Positions 35,878-44,782 are shown, counted from the first letter of the stretch. The stretch is 64,000 nt of DNA from Quisquiliibacterium transsilvanicum (GCF_014202215.1 NZ_JACHGB010000007.1:62001-126000); one strand, 5' to 3'. The notes: generated by a model from the letters alone, not told the origin. Made by a program: numbers and translations.

Positions 35878-37665
35878 ATGCGCGACCGCCAGACCGAAGC
35901 CCAGTACTACCCCCGCGAGTTCATGCCGCTGCAGGATCTCGACGACGTGCTCTGCGTCGCGCCGCATCCGGACGACGAGGTGTTCGGCGCCGGCGGCCTG
36001 CTGACGCTGCTCGCTGCGCAGGGGCGGCGCGTGCGCTGCGTGGTGCTCAGCCGTGGCGAGCGCGCCGAAGGCGATCCCTCGGGCGAGCTTGCCGCGCTGC
36101 GCATGGACGAGTCCCGCCGCGCCGCGCGCGTGCTGGGCCTGCCCGAGCCGCGCTTCCGCGACTGGCCCGACCGGGGAATGACCTACGGCGAGCCGCTGAT
36201 CGCCGACCTCGCCGCGCAGATCATGGAGGCCGGCGCGCGCGTGCTGCTGCTGCCTTCGCTGTCCGAGCCGCACCCTGACCACCAGGTGGCTGCGCTGGCC
36301 GGGATGGCCGCCGCGCAGCGCAGCGCCACGGTGCGCACGCTGCTCTTCTACGAGGTGGGTGCGCCGATGCACCCCAATGCGCTGGTGGACATCTCCGCAG
36401 TCGCCGGGCGCAAGTGGCAGGCGATGCGCGAGTTCGCCTCGCAGGAGGCGATCCAGCCCTACGAGGCCCAGGCCCGCGCGCTGGCCACGTTGCGCGCCTT
36501 CGGCGCCCCCGGCGGCTGCACAGCCGCCGAGGCCTTCTTCCGGGTCGAGGCCGATGCGCTGCTCAGCCGCGGCGCCGGCGCCGCGCTGCCGCTGTGGCCT
36601 TTGGCGCGCGCGCGCGCGCAGCTGGCCAACGGGCCGGACGAGCTGCCGCTGGTCAGCGTGCTGGTGCGCAGCATGGACCGCCCGCAGCTCGCCGAGGCGA
36701 TCGCCTCGGTGGCGGCCCAGACCTGGTCCAACCTCGAAGTGGTGGTGCTCAATGCCAGCGGCCGCGCGCATTCGCCGCTGGTGGCGGCGCCCGCGGGGAT
36801 GCCGCTGCGCCTGGTCCAGCCCGGCCTGGACGAGGGCGGGGCGCCCAGGGCCTGCGGCCGCGCCGCGGCGGCCAACCGGGCGCTGCAGGCGGCGCGCGGC
36901 GAGTTCGCGCTCTTCCTCGACGACGACGACCTGATCCACCCCGGCCACCTGGAGCGGCTGATGGCGGCGCTGCGGGCGAGGCCGGCAGCGGTGGCGGCCT
37001 ACGGCGGGGTGCGGGTCGAAGGGCCGGACGGCACCTTCCTGCGGGACTACGACCTGCCCTGGTCGCCCGAGCGCCTGCAGGGCATCAACTTTCTGCCGAT
37101 GCACGCGGTGCTGTTCCGGATGGCGCCGGTGCGCGCCCCGGGCCTGCGCTTCGACGAGTCGCTGCCGGTCCTCGAGGACTGGGAATTCTGGCGCGGGCTG
37201 GCGGCGCTGGGCGATTTCGTCCACTGCCCCGGCGTCTCGGCGCTCTACCGGCAGGCGCATGGCGACTCCGGCGTCGGCACGCCCGGTCACCCCAACCACT
37301 GGCAGCGCTGGCACCGGCTGCTGCTCGAGCGCGGGCTGGAAGGCGCCACGCCGCAGCGCTGCGCCGACCTGCTCGCCTGGCATGCGATCGAAGTCGACCG
37401 GCTGCAGGTCCGCGAGGAACGGCTGCAGGCGCAGCTGGGCGAGCGCGACGCGGCGCAGGAGCAGCTGCGGCGCAGCAGCGCTGCGGAACTGGGCGCGCTG
37501 CGTGCTGAGCTGGGCGCACGGCAGGCCGAGCACGGCGAGCTCGCGCGCGAGCGGGCGCTGCTGCGCAGCGAGCTCGCGATGATCACCGTCTCGCGCTCCT
37601 GGCGGATCACGCGCCCCTTGCGCGCGCTCACCGGCTGGCTGCACCGGCTGCGGGGGCGGGCTTGA
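35878..37665 (+). CDS. PIG-L/LmbE deacetylase fused to GT2 glycosyltransferase with C-terminal coiled coil
   Basis: A 595-residue fusion. Residues about 15-230 are a PIG-L type zinc deacetylase: APHPDDEVFGAGG (metal-binding HPDD), then SRGERAEGD and EPHPDHQVAA. Residues about 255-470 are a GT2 domain: LVSVLVRSMDRPQLAEAIAS, ALFLDDDDLIHPGH (DxD) and LEDWEFWRGL (catalytic-base region). The C-terminal 110 residues are a coiled coil ending SRSWRITRPLR, a tail common in surface-glycan GTs. The enzyme may add a HexNAc and deacetylate it, or act on an existing one. A (GC)8 run sits at 36604-36619 in the interdomain linker. The stop overlaps the next TTG start by 4 bp. Confidence 0.87.
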   Translation: MRDRQTEAQYYPREFMPLQDLDDVLCVAPHPDDEVFGAGGLLTLLAAQGRRVRCVVLSRGERAEGDPSGELAALRMDESRRAARVLGLPEPRFRDWPDRGMTYGEPLIADLAAQIMEAGARVLLLPSLSEPHPDHQVAALAGMAAAQRSATVRTLLFYEVGAPMHPNALVDISAVAGRKWQAMREFASQEAIQPYEAQARALATLRAFGAPGGCTAAEAFFRVEADALLSRGAGAALPLWPLARARAQLANGPDELPLVSVLVRSMDRPQLAEAIASVAAQTWSNLEVVVLNASGRAHSPLVAAPAGMPLRLVQPGLDEGGAPRACGRAAAANRALQAARGEFALFLDDDDLIHPGHLERLMAALRARPAAVAAYGGVRVEGPDGTFLRDYDLPWSPERLQGINFLPMHAVLFRMAPVRAPGLRFDESLPVLEDWEFWRGLAALGDFVHCPGVSALYRQAHGDSGVGTPGHPNHWQRWHRLLLERGLEGATPQRCADLLAWHAIEVDRLQVREERLQAQLGERDAAQEQLRRSSAAELGALRAELGARQAEHGELARERALLRSELAMITVSRSWRITRPLRALTGWLHRLRGRA

Positions 37666-38597
37666 GCTTCGAGATCCTGGAGCTGCCGCAGGAGGAGATC
37701 GACGCGGCCTGCGCACTCTTCTCGGGCGTCTACGGTCATCCGATCGAGCCCGGCCAGTGGCGCTGGAAGTACCTGTTGGGGCCACGGCTGGGGCAGGTCA
37801 ACATGGCGGCGCGCAGCCCGGACGGGCAGTGGGTCGGCCATGCCGGAGCCATCGTCTTCCCCGGCAGCTGGCAGGGGCGCGCGATGCCGATGGCGCAGGT
37901 CTGCGACATCATGGTCGATCGCCGCGCGCGCGGCGGCCTGTCGCGCGAGGGCGTCTACCCGCGCCTGGTGGCGGCGCTGCGCGAGGCGCTGCGCACCCGC
38001 TACCCCGGCGTCTACGCCTACGGCTTCCCCGGCGAGCGGCCGTTCCGGCTGGGCGAACGCATCGGCTTCTACCGCCGGCTCTACCAGTGCCGCGAGGCCA
38101 GCATTCCCCTGGACGCCCCGGCGGCCAGTGGCGCCTGGGCCTGGTCCGCGCGGCCGCTCGACTGGCAGCAGGCCGAAGCGCTGCTGGACCGCGCCTGGTC
38201 CAGGCTCGGCCCGCAGCAGCCTGTGCCCATGGTGGCGCGCACCGGTGCCTGGCTGGCCTGGCGATACCGCGACCACCCGGGTCATGCCTACCGCCTCTGG
38301 ATGCTGCGGCACTGGTTCGGGCGGTCGGGCTGGCTGGTGACCCGGGCGATGCCGGACGGCGCGCTGTGCGTCGTCGACGCGCTGCTGCCGCGTGCGTCCG
38401 ATGCCCCGGCCGCCTGCTCCGCGCTGCGCATCGAGCTCACGCGCGAAACCGCCGGCGGGGGGGCGGTGCTCAGCACCTGGCTCGATGTGCCCGGGGCGGC
38501 GGACACGCCGATCGTGGGCACCGAGTTCCTCGCAGAGCGCTGGCATACGGACCTGCCGGCGCCGAAGTTCCAGCCGGGCGATACGGACGTTTATTGA
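37662..38597 (+). CDS. GNAT-like N-acyltransferase
   Basis: A 311-residue protein resembling GNAT acyltransferases with an extra C-terminal domain. The first half carries GHAGAIVFPGSWQGR, MAQVCDIMVDRRARG and a helix followed by YGFPGERPFRLGERIGFYRR, where the acetyl-CoA loop and last strands are expected. The start is TTG 37662, overlapping the previous stop; no better start lies nearby. Position right after a PIG-L deacetylase-GT fusion suggests it re-acylates the amine exposed by deacetylation. That order of events is inferred. It converges with and overlaps the next gene by 7 bp. Confidence 0.72.
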   Translation: MSFEILELPQEEIDAACALFSGVYGHPIEPGQWRWKYLLGPRLGQVNMAARSPDGQWVGHAGAIVFPGSWQGRAMPMAQVCDIMVDRRARGGLSREGVYPRLVAALREALRTRYPGVYAYGFPGERPFRLGERIGFYRRLYQCREASIPLDAPAASGAWAWSARPLDWQQAEALLDRAWSRLGPQQPVPMVARTGAWLAWRYRDHPGHAYRLWMLRHWFGRSGWLVTRAMPDGALCVVDALLPRASDAPAACSALRIELTRETAGGGAVLSTWLDVPGAADTPIVGTEFLAERWHTDLPAPKFQPGDTDVY

Positions 38598-39643
38598 GGG
38601 ACGCGCATCGCCAGGTTGCGGCCGAACTTGCGCCAGGGGTCTTCCCACAACTGGTAGAGCAGCCAGGCGCCGGCCAGGGTGAGCGCACAGCCCGCCAGCA
38701 GCGCCAGCGCCGGGCCCAGCCGGGCCGCGTGAGGCTCCACCACCCGCAGCGCGGCGATGTGCAGCAGGTAGGTGCCGTAGCTCAGGCGGCCGGCCCAGTT
38801 GGCGAACCACACGGTGCGCGCCGATGCGCGGCCGCGCGGCAGCGCGGTGGCCGCCACCATCGCCGCGAAGCACAGCGCCGCCAGCCAGCTGACCTGGCCG
38901 CGCAGCGGGCCGGCGTTCAGGCCTGCATCGCCCTGCGCGGCGAACAGTGCCGCAAGAAACAGCCATCCCGCCAGCCCCGCCGCCAGCAGCCCGAGCCGCG
39001 CCGCCGCGCCGCGCAGGAGCGGTGCCAGACGCCAGGCGCAGGCGCCCAGCAGGAACTCCAGCCCCATTCCCGGCAGGTGGTGCAGCCAGACGAAGGCCAG
39101 GTTGGCCGCGCCGGCGTCGCTCGCATTGCCGATCGCCAGCCGCAGCAGCAGCGCACCGGCCACCAGCGCTGCGAAGCGCCCCGGCCGCCCGCCGGTGAAG
39201 GCCGCCAGCAGCGGCAGCAGCAGGTAATACTCCACCTCGGAGGGCAGGCTCCAGAAGGCGGGGTTGTAGTAGAAGCTCATCTCGCGCGACTGCAGGTGCG
39301 CGAACACCATGTGCTGCCAGACGTATTCCAGCGGCCCGCCGGCCTGCCACTTCATCAGCAGGTAGATGCCCAGCGCCAGCAGGTAGGCCGGGTAGATCCG
39401 GAAGAAGCGCCGCACCGCGAAGGCCCTGGCCTGCACCGGGCGCCCGAACAGGTAGGGCGCGAACACGAAGCCGCTGAGCACGAAGAACAGGTCCACCCCG
39501 GTGAAGGCGAAGCGCAGCAGCGGCAGGTCCAGCCCCGCCAGCGGATGCAGGTGGGCATACACCACCAGCCAGGCGGCCAGCCCCCGCCAGGCTTCGAGCG
39601 TCCAGAGGGTCTCTTCCTGCGCGGGACGGCCGGCGGCGCTCAC
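38591..39643 (-). CDS. Acyltransferase family 3 membrane protein (O-acetyltransferase)
   Basis: An integral membrane acyltransferase of the OafA/Acyltransferase_3 family, usually O-acetylating surface glycans or lipids. The 350-residue protein begins with LEAWRGLAAWLVVYAHLHP (catalytic-type His), then GVDLFFVLSGFV, RRFFRIYPAYLL and FWSLPSEVEYYLLLPLL, with about ten membrane segments. The start is the GTG overlapping the Crp-family gene stop by 4 bp; the open frame further upstream is the antisense of that gene. No SGNH domain is attached. It is co-transcribed with the regulator. Confidence 0.9.
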   Translation of the reverse strand: MSAAGRPAQEETLWTLEAWRGLAAWLVVYAHLHPLAGLDLPLLRFAFTGVDLFFVLSGFVFAPYLFGRPVQARAFAVRRFFRIYPAYLLALGIYLLMKWQAGGPLEYVWQHMVFAHLQSREMSFYYNPAFWSLPSEVEYYLLLPLLAAFTGGRPGRFAALVAGALLLRLAIGNASDAGAANLAFVWLHHLPGMGLEFLLGACAWRLAPLLRGAAARLGLLAAGLAGWLFLAALFAAQGDAGLNAGPLRGQVSWLAALCFAAMVAATALPRGRASARTVWFANWAGRLSYGTYLLHIAALRVVEPHAARLGPALALLAGCALTLAGAWLLYQLWEDPWRKFGRNLAMRVPQ

Positions 39644-40317
39644 AGCCCCACCTTGGTGTCGCCCTGCGCCAGCTCCTGCAGCCGCTCGTGGCTGACCACC
39701 CGCCACAGCTCCCCCTCGCGGCGCAGGATGCCGTCGGCCTGCAGGCGCTGCAGAATCCGGGTGACCGATTCGCGCGTGGTGTTCAGCCGCCAGGCGAGCT
39801 CGGCGTGCGTGTGCAGCGAGATCAGGTCGGCGCCGGCGGCATGCCAGATCAGCCAGGTGCACAGCCGCGCGCCCACCGGATGCACCGCCAGGATCTTCTG
39901 CCAGCCCAGGAAGTCGCAGACCTGCTGGGCCATGTCAGTGGCCACGTGCAGGCTCATCTGGCCGTGCTGGAACAGCGCCATCGCGTCGTCCGGCGTCATC
40001 ACCGCCAGCGTCGACGGGGTCATCGCCATCCAGGTGAGCGCGATGGGGCGCGGCGCCATCAGGTTGGCATGCCCGAACACCCCGCCGGCCTCGATGGTGG
40101 TCAGCGCCACCTCCCGCCCGTCGATGGTGTAGTCGATCGCCTGCACCCGCCCCTGCAGCACCAGCCCCAGTCCGTTGAACGGATGGTTGCCGGAGAGCAA
40201 CACTTCGCGGCGCTTGAGAGGGACGATCTCCATCCGCTCGGAGGCCTGCTCCAGCACGGCGTCAGGCGCCTGTGCGAACAGCGCGCAGGCCCGGAGCGCT
40301 AGGCTCGAAACCGGCAT
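39640..40317 (-). CDS. Crp/Fnr-family transcriptional regulator
   Basis: A 225-residue regulator with an N-terminal cupin domain (LVLQGRVQAIDYTIDGREVA, then GGVFGHANLM) and a C-terminal winged helix (HAELAWRLNTTRESVTRILQRL, residues about 165-190). It lacks the Cys cluster of FNR and has no clear phosphate-cassette motif of CRP, so the signal it senses is unknown. It is divergent from the FecR/CHASE2 operon and transcribed with the acyltransferase, placing it to control either surface locus. It starts at ATG 40317. Confidence 0.9.
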   Translation of the reverse strand: MPVSSLALRACALFAQAPDAVLEQASERMEIVPLKRREVLLSGNHPFNGLGLVLQGRVQAIDYTIDGREVALTTIEAGGVFGHANLMAPRPIALTWMAMTPSTLAVMTPDDAMALFQHGQMSLHVATDMAQQVCDFLGWQKILAVHPVGARLCTWLIWHAAGADLISLHTHAELAWRLNTTRESVTRILQRLQADGILRREGELWRVVSHERLQELAQGDTKVGL

Positions 40318-40388
40318 CTAGTCAACACCTTCGAGCGTACGGCCGGTAGAATCGTTTTCCGGTTGTCTGCGAACTCTTGGAGCCATCG

Positions 40389-41714
40389 ATGCTGCGTGCA
40401 TGCCTGAAAGCCGCGTTCCTGCTGCTGATGCTGGCCGCATCTGCGCTCAGGGCCGAGCCCGCTTCGGTCGCGCGCGTGGCCCTGGCGGTGGGCGAGGCCA
40501 CGCGGGTGAATGCCGCCGGTCGCGCCGAGCCCCTGCGCCTGGGAGTGCAGCTGTCCGACGGCGACCGTATTATCACTGGAAAGGATGCCATCGCCATTCT
40601 GGTGTTCTCGGATCAGGGGCGGGTGTCGCTGCGCGCGGATACCGAGCTGATCATCCACCGCTACAAGATCGATCCCGCCGGCGCCGACACCCGGCTGGAG
40701 CTGGAGCTGGTGCGCGGCGCGATGCGCCAGATTTCCGGTGACGCCGCCCGCCTGCAGCCCGAGCGCTACCGCCTGAATACCCCGGTGGCCGCGATCGGCG
40801 TGCGCGGCACCGACTTCCTCGCCAAGTTCGCCGGCGGCGCCATGGAGACCCTGGTGCACGAGGGCATGATCGTGGTGTCGCCCTCGGGCGCGTCCTGCGC
40901 CGCGGCGGGCTGCGGGCAGCCGGTGACGCTGTCGGCTTCGGATGCCGGGCACTACCTGCGCGTGCTGTCCAGCGGCGAGGTCGAACGCCGCGCCATCGAT
41001 GCCGAGGACGTCGAGCGTCTGTTCGGCATCCGGCTGGTCGGCGGCGCCCGGGGCGCGCCCGGCGTGGTCTTCGTCGCCGGCGGCGGCTCCGACGCCTTCC
41101 GGAGCCTCAATGGCCGCGACGGCTGGATGGGCAACGGCTCCGACCTCGCTTCCGACCAGTTCCCTGATCTCTCCTCGCTGCCGCAGTCCCCGCCGCCCGC
41201 GCCGGGCACTGCGCTGCCCACCCAGCTCGTCTGGGGCCGTTTCAGCAACGTCGACCAGCTTCCGATGCAGTTGCCGGTGGCATTCGCACTCGCCAGCCAG
41301 GGCCGTCACGTCACCGTGGGCGAGCTGGGCCGCTACGTGCTGTGGCGCGACGATCCGTCCGGCCGGCTCGATCCCGGCCTGAGCGGCCAGGTGCAGTTCA
41401 ACCTCGCAGCAGCTGAAGCCGTGTTCTCGGGCGCCGCCGGCATCTCGGAGGCCCAGGTGCGCGCAGCCTCGCTTGCCGTCGACTTCGACCGGTCCGCGTT
41501 CGGCGCCGGGGTCACCGTCTCCCACGCCAGCACCGGCGACGTCGCCTTCAGCGTCAACGGCCGTATCAACAACGAGGGCATGTTCTGGGCCGGCAACGGC
41601 GCCGAGCGTGTCGCGGGCGCCCTGAGCCGCGATGGCCGCGAGGCCGGCTACCTGTTCACCAAGGAGCACGCGCAGGGCACGTTCCGGGGCGTCACCTTGT
41701 GGAACGCCCGTTGA
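40389..41714 (+). CDS. Secreted FecR-domain protein
   Basis: A 441-residue exported protein. A signal peptide (MLRACLKAAFLLLMLAASALRA) leads into a FecR-like beta domain (about residues 25-150) with ILVFSDQGRVSLRADTEL and PVAAIGVRGTDF, the FecR hallmark. The C-terminal 200 residues are beta-rich and unrecognised. No cytoplasmic anti-sigma segment is attached and no sigma factor gene lies nearby, so this is the stand-alone periplasmic type, not a FecIR regulator. The ATG is preceded by GGAG at 40379-40382; a TTG four codons upstream is also in frame. TAGAAT (40347-40352) may be the -10 of its promoter. The last 16 bases overlap the CHASE2 gene. Confidence 0.87.
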   Translation: MLRACLKAAFLLLMLAASALRAEPASVARVALAVGEATRVNAAGRAEPLRLGVQLSDGDRIITGKDAIAILVFSDQGRVSLRADTELIIHRYKIDPAGADTRLELELVRGAMRQISGDAARLQPERYRLNTPVAAIGVRGTDFLAKFAGGAMETLVHEGMIVVSPSGASCAAAGCGQPVTLSASDAGHYLRVLSSGEVERRAIDAEDVERLFGIRLVGGARGAPGVVFVAGGGSDAFRSLNGRDGWMGNGSDLASDQFPDLSSLPQSPPPAPGTALPTQLVWGRFSNVDQLPMQLPVAFALASQGRHVTVGELGRYVLWRDDPSGRLDPGLSGQVQFNLAAAEAVFSGAAGISEAQVRAASLAVDFDRSAFGAGVTVSHASTGDVAFSVNGRINNEGMFWAGNGAERVAGALSRDGREAGYLFTKEHAQGTFRGVTLWNAR

Positions 41715-43573
41715 TCCTGGGCAGGGCGGGGCGACGCTGGCACCTTCTCCTGCTCGCACTGGCCCTGGTGGCCGGCGCGCTGCTCTCGCAGGTCCGCTTC
41801 TCCGCCTGGGCTGACGCCCAGCTGCACGACGCTCTCACCCGCTGGATTCCGCCGCGCGCGGCGCCCGCGAAGGTGGTGATGGTCGACATTGACGAGCACA
41901 GCATTGCCGAACTCGGCCCCTGGCCCTGGCCGCGCACCGTTGTCGCCGAACTGATCCAGAGCCTGCGTCAGCGCGGCGCCCGCCTGCAGGTCTGGGACGC
42001 CTTCTTTCCCGAGGTCGCGGCCGGCGATGCGCGCCTTCAGGAGGTGCTCGACGCCGCCCAACCGCCCGACGTGGTGATCGGCCAGGTGCCGGTGATCGAC
42101 CCGCAGGTGCAGGACCCGCCGCACGAGGGAACCCTGCGCGCGGCCGCCGATGCCCCCGATCTCTGCTCCGACCACTCCCCGCTGACCGGCCAGCTCGGCG
42201 TTGCGCAGAGCCTGGACCCGCCCTTCGTCGGCCACCTGGCCGCCACCCCGGACTCGGACGGCCGCCTGCGCCGCCTGCCCGCCCAGCTCTGCCAGGACGG
42301 CCGGCGCTACCCTCAGCTGGTGGTCGCGGCCGCCGCGGCGCTCGAGCCGGGCGCCGGCTGGGTGCTGCGCGACGGCGCCTTCCCCTTCGGTCCGCACCGC
42401 TGGCTGGAGCGCGGCGAGCTCGCGTTCGCGCTGGACGAGGAGGGCCGGCTGCCGGTGCCCTACCACCGGCCGCACGGCGCCTGGCCTGCGATCAGCGCGG
42501 CCCGCCTGCTCGACCCCGCCGCCACCGTGATGCCGCTGCAGGGCGCGGTGGTGGTGGTGGGCGCCACCGCGCTGGGCCTGGGCGACACGGCCAACACCCC
42601 CCTTCATCCCAAGGCCCCCGGCGCCAGCGTCCATGCCGAGCTGCTGGGCGCCGCCCTGGAGCGCGACTGGATCCTGCCGCCGCGCTCGCCGGCCTTCCTG
42701 TCGGCGCTGATGGTCGGCGGCATCGGCCTGCTGCTGCTGCCGCGCGCCCAGACCCGCAACCGTCCGCTGTGGCTGGCCATGGGCCTTGCGCTGGCGCTGC
42801 TCGCGCCGGTGCTGGCGGCCGCGCTGGGCCGCGTGTGCGGGGTGGCGCTGCCCGTCAGCGCGCCGGCGATGGCGCTGGTGGGCTGCCTGCTGAGCCTGAT
42901 GCTGCTGGACGTCGGCGCCGAGCGCCGCCAGGCGCGCCGGCTGGAGGAGCACCTGGAGAGCTTCCTGCCCCGCGGGCTGGCGCACGAGATCGCGCTGCAG
43001 AACCCGAGCGGCGAAAGCCTGGGCAAGCCCTGCCACGGCGTGCTGATGGCGCTGCGAGTGGTGGGGCTGGAGCGCTGGACCGCGTCGGTCGACAGTCTGC
43101 AGGCGCTGGCCCTGGTCCACGCAGTGAGCACGCTGGCCGAGCGCGGCGCCCACCGGCACGGCGGCGCCCTGGAGCACGTGCAGGGCGAGACGCTGCTGCT
43201 GGCCTGGCCGGACGGCGACGCCGCCAGCGTCCGCTCGGCGATCGCCGCGGCCCGCGAACTGCTCGGCGAGCTCGCCGGCCTGTTGCAGCGCAACGAAAGC
43301 CAGCGCCATCCGCTGGGCGCGCGCGCCGCGCTCGAGGTCGGTCCCTTCCTGCTGGGCGTGGCCGGCTCGCGCGCCAGCCGCCGGCCGCTGCTGCTCGGGC
43401 CGGCCGCCGACGTGGTGCTGGCCATGCTGGCGATGTGCGACGAGCTGGCCAGCCAGCTGCTGGTCGGGGCACAGGCCGCCGCCGCCCGCCCCGGCGAGGC
43501 GCTGCACCCGCTGGGCCATTTCCTGCTGCCGGATCAACCCGAAGCCCGCCCGCTGTTCCGGGTGGACGTGTGA
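41699..43573 (+). CDS. CHASE2-domain membrane sensor with degenerate cyclase-like C-terminus
   Basis: A 624-residue membrane protein. One N-terminal membrane segment is followed by a periplasmic CHASE2 sensor (about residues 35-320, with KVVMVDIDEHSIAELGPWPWPR) and three membrane segments (about 320-405). The cytoplasmic part (about 430-615) aligns in layout with class III adenylate/guanylate cyclases but lacks the metal-binding aspartates: the first strand reads HGVLMALRVVGLERW and the usual GDAxxAxF segment reads QGETLLLAW. It is therefore probably a non-catalytic signalling module. The GTG start lies 16 bases inside the FecR gene; its stop overlaps the next gene by 4 bp. Confidence 0.87.
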   Translation: MERPLILGRAGRRWHLLLLALALVAGALLSQVRFSAWADAQLHDALTRWIPPRAAPAKVVMVDIDEHSIAELGPWPWPRTVVAELIQSLRQRGARLQVWDAFFPEVAAGDARLQEVLDAAQPPDVVIGQVPVIDPQVQDPPHEGTLRAAADAPDLCSDHSPLTGQLGVAQSLDPPFVGHLAATPDSDGRLRRLPAQLCQDGRRYPQLVVAAAAALEPGAGWVLRDGAFPFGPHRWLERGELAFALDEEGRLPVPYHRPHGAWPAISAARLLDPAATVMPLQGAVVVVGATALGLGDTANTPLHPKAPGASVHAELLGAALERDWILPPRSPAFLSALMVGGIGLLLLPRAQTRNRPLWLAMGLALALLAPVLAAALGRVCGVALPVSAPAMALVGCLLSLMLLDVGAERRQARRLEEHLESFLPRGLAHEIALQNPSGESLGKPCHGVLMALRVVGLERWTASVDSLQALALVHAVSTLAERGAHRHGGALEHVQGETLLLAWPDGDAASVRSAIAAARELLGELAGLLQRNESQRHPLGARAALEVGPFLLGVAGSRASRRPLLLGPAADVVLAMLAMCDELASQLLVGAQAAAARPGEALHPLGHFLLPDQPEARPLFRVDV

Positions 43574-44769
43574 GGACGCTGCTCGCGCTCCTGCTGTGCG
43601 GCCTGTTCCTGCGAGCCGCTTGCGCCGCTCCGGTGGCGCCCGAGGCCGAGGCCGAACAGGCCTTCGCCCAGGCGATGCGCTCGCTGGAGGCTGGCGAGTG
43701 GGGCCAGGCCGAGCTGCTCTTCGAGCGCAGCCTGATGCTGAACCCCGAGCACGCCGCGGCGCGGCTGGAGCTTGCGGGGCTGCTGGCGCGCCGGGGCCGG
43801 CTGGAGGCCGCCCGCGCGCTGATCGAGAGCCTGGTGGACGACCCGCGCACGCCGCCGGACCACCGCGAGCGGCTGCAGGCCATGCTCGTGGAGACCGACC
43901 GGGCGCTGGCCGCCCAGGCCCGCGCGGGGCGCGACGGCGCCGACCTGGCCTCCGTCCGTCCGCCGCCGGCCGAAACCACTGCCGAGATCTACGCCGGCTG
44001 GTCCCGCAACCCCCTGGCGCGAGCCGACCTGCGGCAGCTCACGCTGACCTTCCCCGAGGGCTCGATCACCCTGCCTGTGGCCCGCGACGTGCGTCCGGCC
44101 GGCCTGATGGGCGTCACGCTGCGCCGCAGCGTGCCCGGCGGCTGGGGCTTCCAGGCAAACCTGGAGCGCATCTTCGGCAACGAGGACAGCGCCGCCCACC
44201 GCCTGTCCGTTCACGGCCGCCTTCCGTGGGCCGGGAGCGGCGCGGTGGGATGGGCGCAATGGTCGGCCCAGACGCAGCGAGCGTATGATGGCGCCACGCG
44301 GCATGCGCTGGGCGCGTCGGCAGGCGGCCGGGACTGGCGCCTGTCCGGCGGCGGGTTCGACGAGCCCAGCCTGGCGCGCCAGGGCGTCTACCTGCGGCTG
44401 GAAGGGGCCTCGCGGCCCCATCCACAGCTTCAGGCCCTGGCTTACGCAGAGCTGGAACACGCCTGGAGCGGTCCTCCCAGCTTCGTCCGGATGGGCGCCA
44501 TGGCCTCCTGGGCCCCGGCGCCCCGCTGGGTGTTGCTGGGGCACGTCAGCGCGCATCGGGACCTGTCGGGGTACAGTCCTCTGCTCGAAGACGGCGCCGC
44601 CCGGGAGATGCTCAGCGCCAACCTGTCGCTGGAGCGGGCCTGGGAGCCCGGGCCGGGCACCTGGCAGCTCCTGGGCAGGCTGTATGGAGGAAGAAGGTGG
44701 AGCAACCTGGAACTGTTCACGTATCGCGACGCGGGTGTCCAGGTCAGCCTGAGACGCCGGTGGCAGTAG
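43570..44769 (+). CDS. TPR protein with predicted C-terminal outer-membrane beta-barrel
   Basis: A 399-residue exported protein. A signal peptide (RTLLALLLCGLFLRAACA) is followed by TPR-like helical repeats (about residues 25-120, with AEQAFAQAMRSLEAGEWGQAELLFERSLMLNPE cut into two helices). The C-terminal 270 residues are a run of amphipathic beta-strands ending VSLRRRW plus one residue, as in outer-membrane barrels. Periplasmic TPR plus barrel is the plan of SLAM/DUF560 surface-protein translocators, but the barrel is shorter here and membership is not proven. The GTG start overlaps the CHASE2 stop by 4 bp (GTGA); the open frame upstream is a shadow. It sits 116 bases before the giant surface protein, so a role in surface display or anchoring is plausible. 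Confidence 0.68.
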   Translation: MRTLLALLLCGLFLRAACAAPVAPEAEAEQAFAQAMRSLEAGEWGQAELLFERSLMLNPEHAAARLELAGLLARRGRLEAARALIESLVDDPRTPPDHRERLQAMLVETDRALAAQARAGRDGADLASVRPPPAETTAEIYAGWSRNPLARADLRQLTLTFPEGSITLPVARDVRPAGLMGVTLRRSVPGGWGFQANLERIFGNEDSAAHRLSVHGRLPWAGSGAVGWAQWSAQTQRAYDGATRHALGASAGGRDWRLSGGGFDEPSLARQGVYLRLEGASRPHPQLQALAYAELEHAWSGPPSFVRMGAMASWAPAPRWVLLGHVSAHRDLSGYSPLLEDGAAREMLSANLSLERAWEPGPGTWQLLGRLYGGRRWSNLELFTYRDAGVQVSLRRRWQ

Positions 44770-44782
44770 TCTCCAAACAACA

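Noticed and set aside
36604-36619. (GC)8 dinucleotide run as a phase switch in the PIG-L-GT2 gene.
   Set aside because: The frame is intact and alternating GC of this length is common here; kept only as a note on the gene.
34453-37785. A 1110-codon minus-strand frame opposite the membrane protein and PIG-L fusion genes.
   Set aside because: Antisense of three recognised genes, Gln/Arg/His-rich and without motifs.
38457-38463. Runs of seven G or C in surface genes (also 19841-19847 and 56643-56649) as phase-variation tracts.
   Set aside because: Seven-base runs are expected at this GC content, and no gene is out of frame at them.
26025-39643. The whole glycan cluster as recently acquired foreign DNA.
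   Set aside because: Base composition and codon use look like the surroundings, and no integrase, tRNA or direct-repeat boundary is visible.
40389-41714. FecR protein as part of a FecI-FecR sigma/anti-sigma pair.
   Set aside because: No ECF sigma factor gene or TonB-dependent receptor nearby, and the protein has a cleavable signal rather than a cytoplasmic anti-sigma domain.
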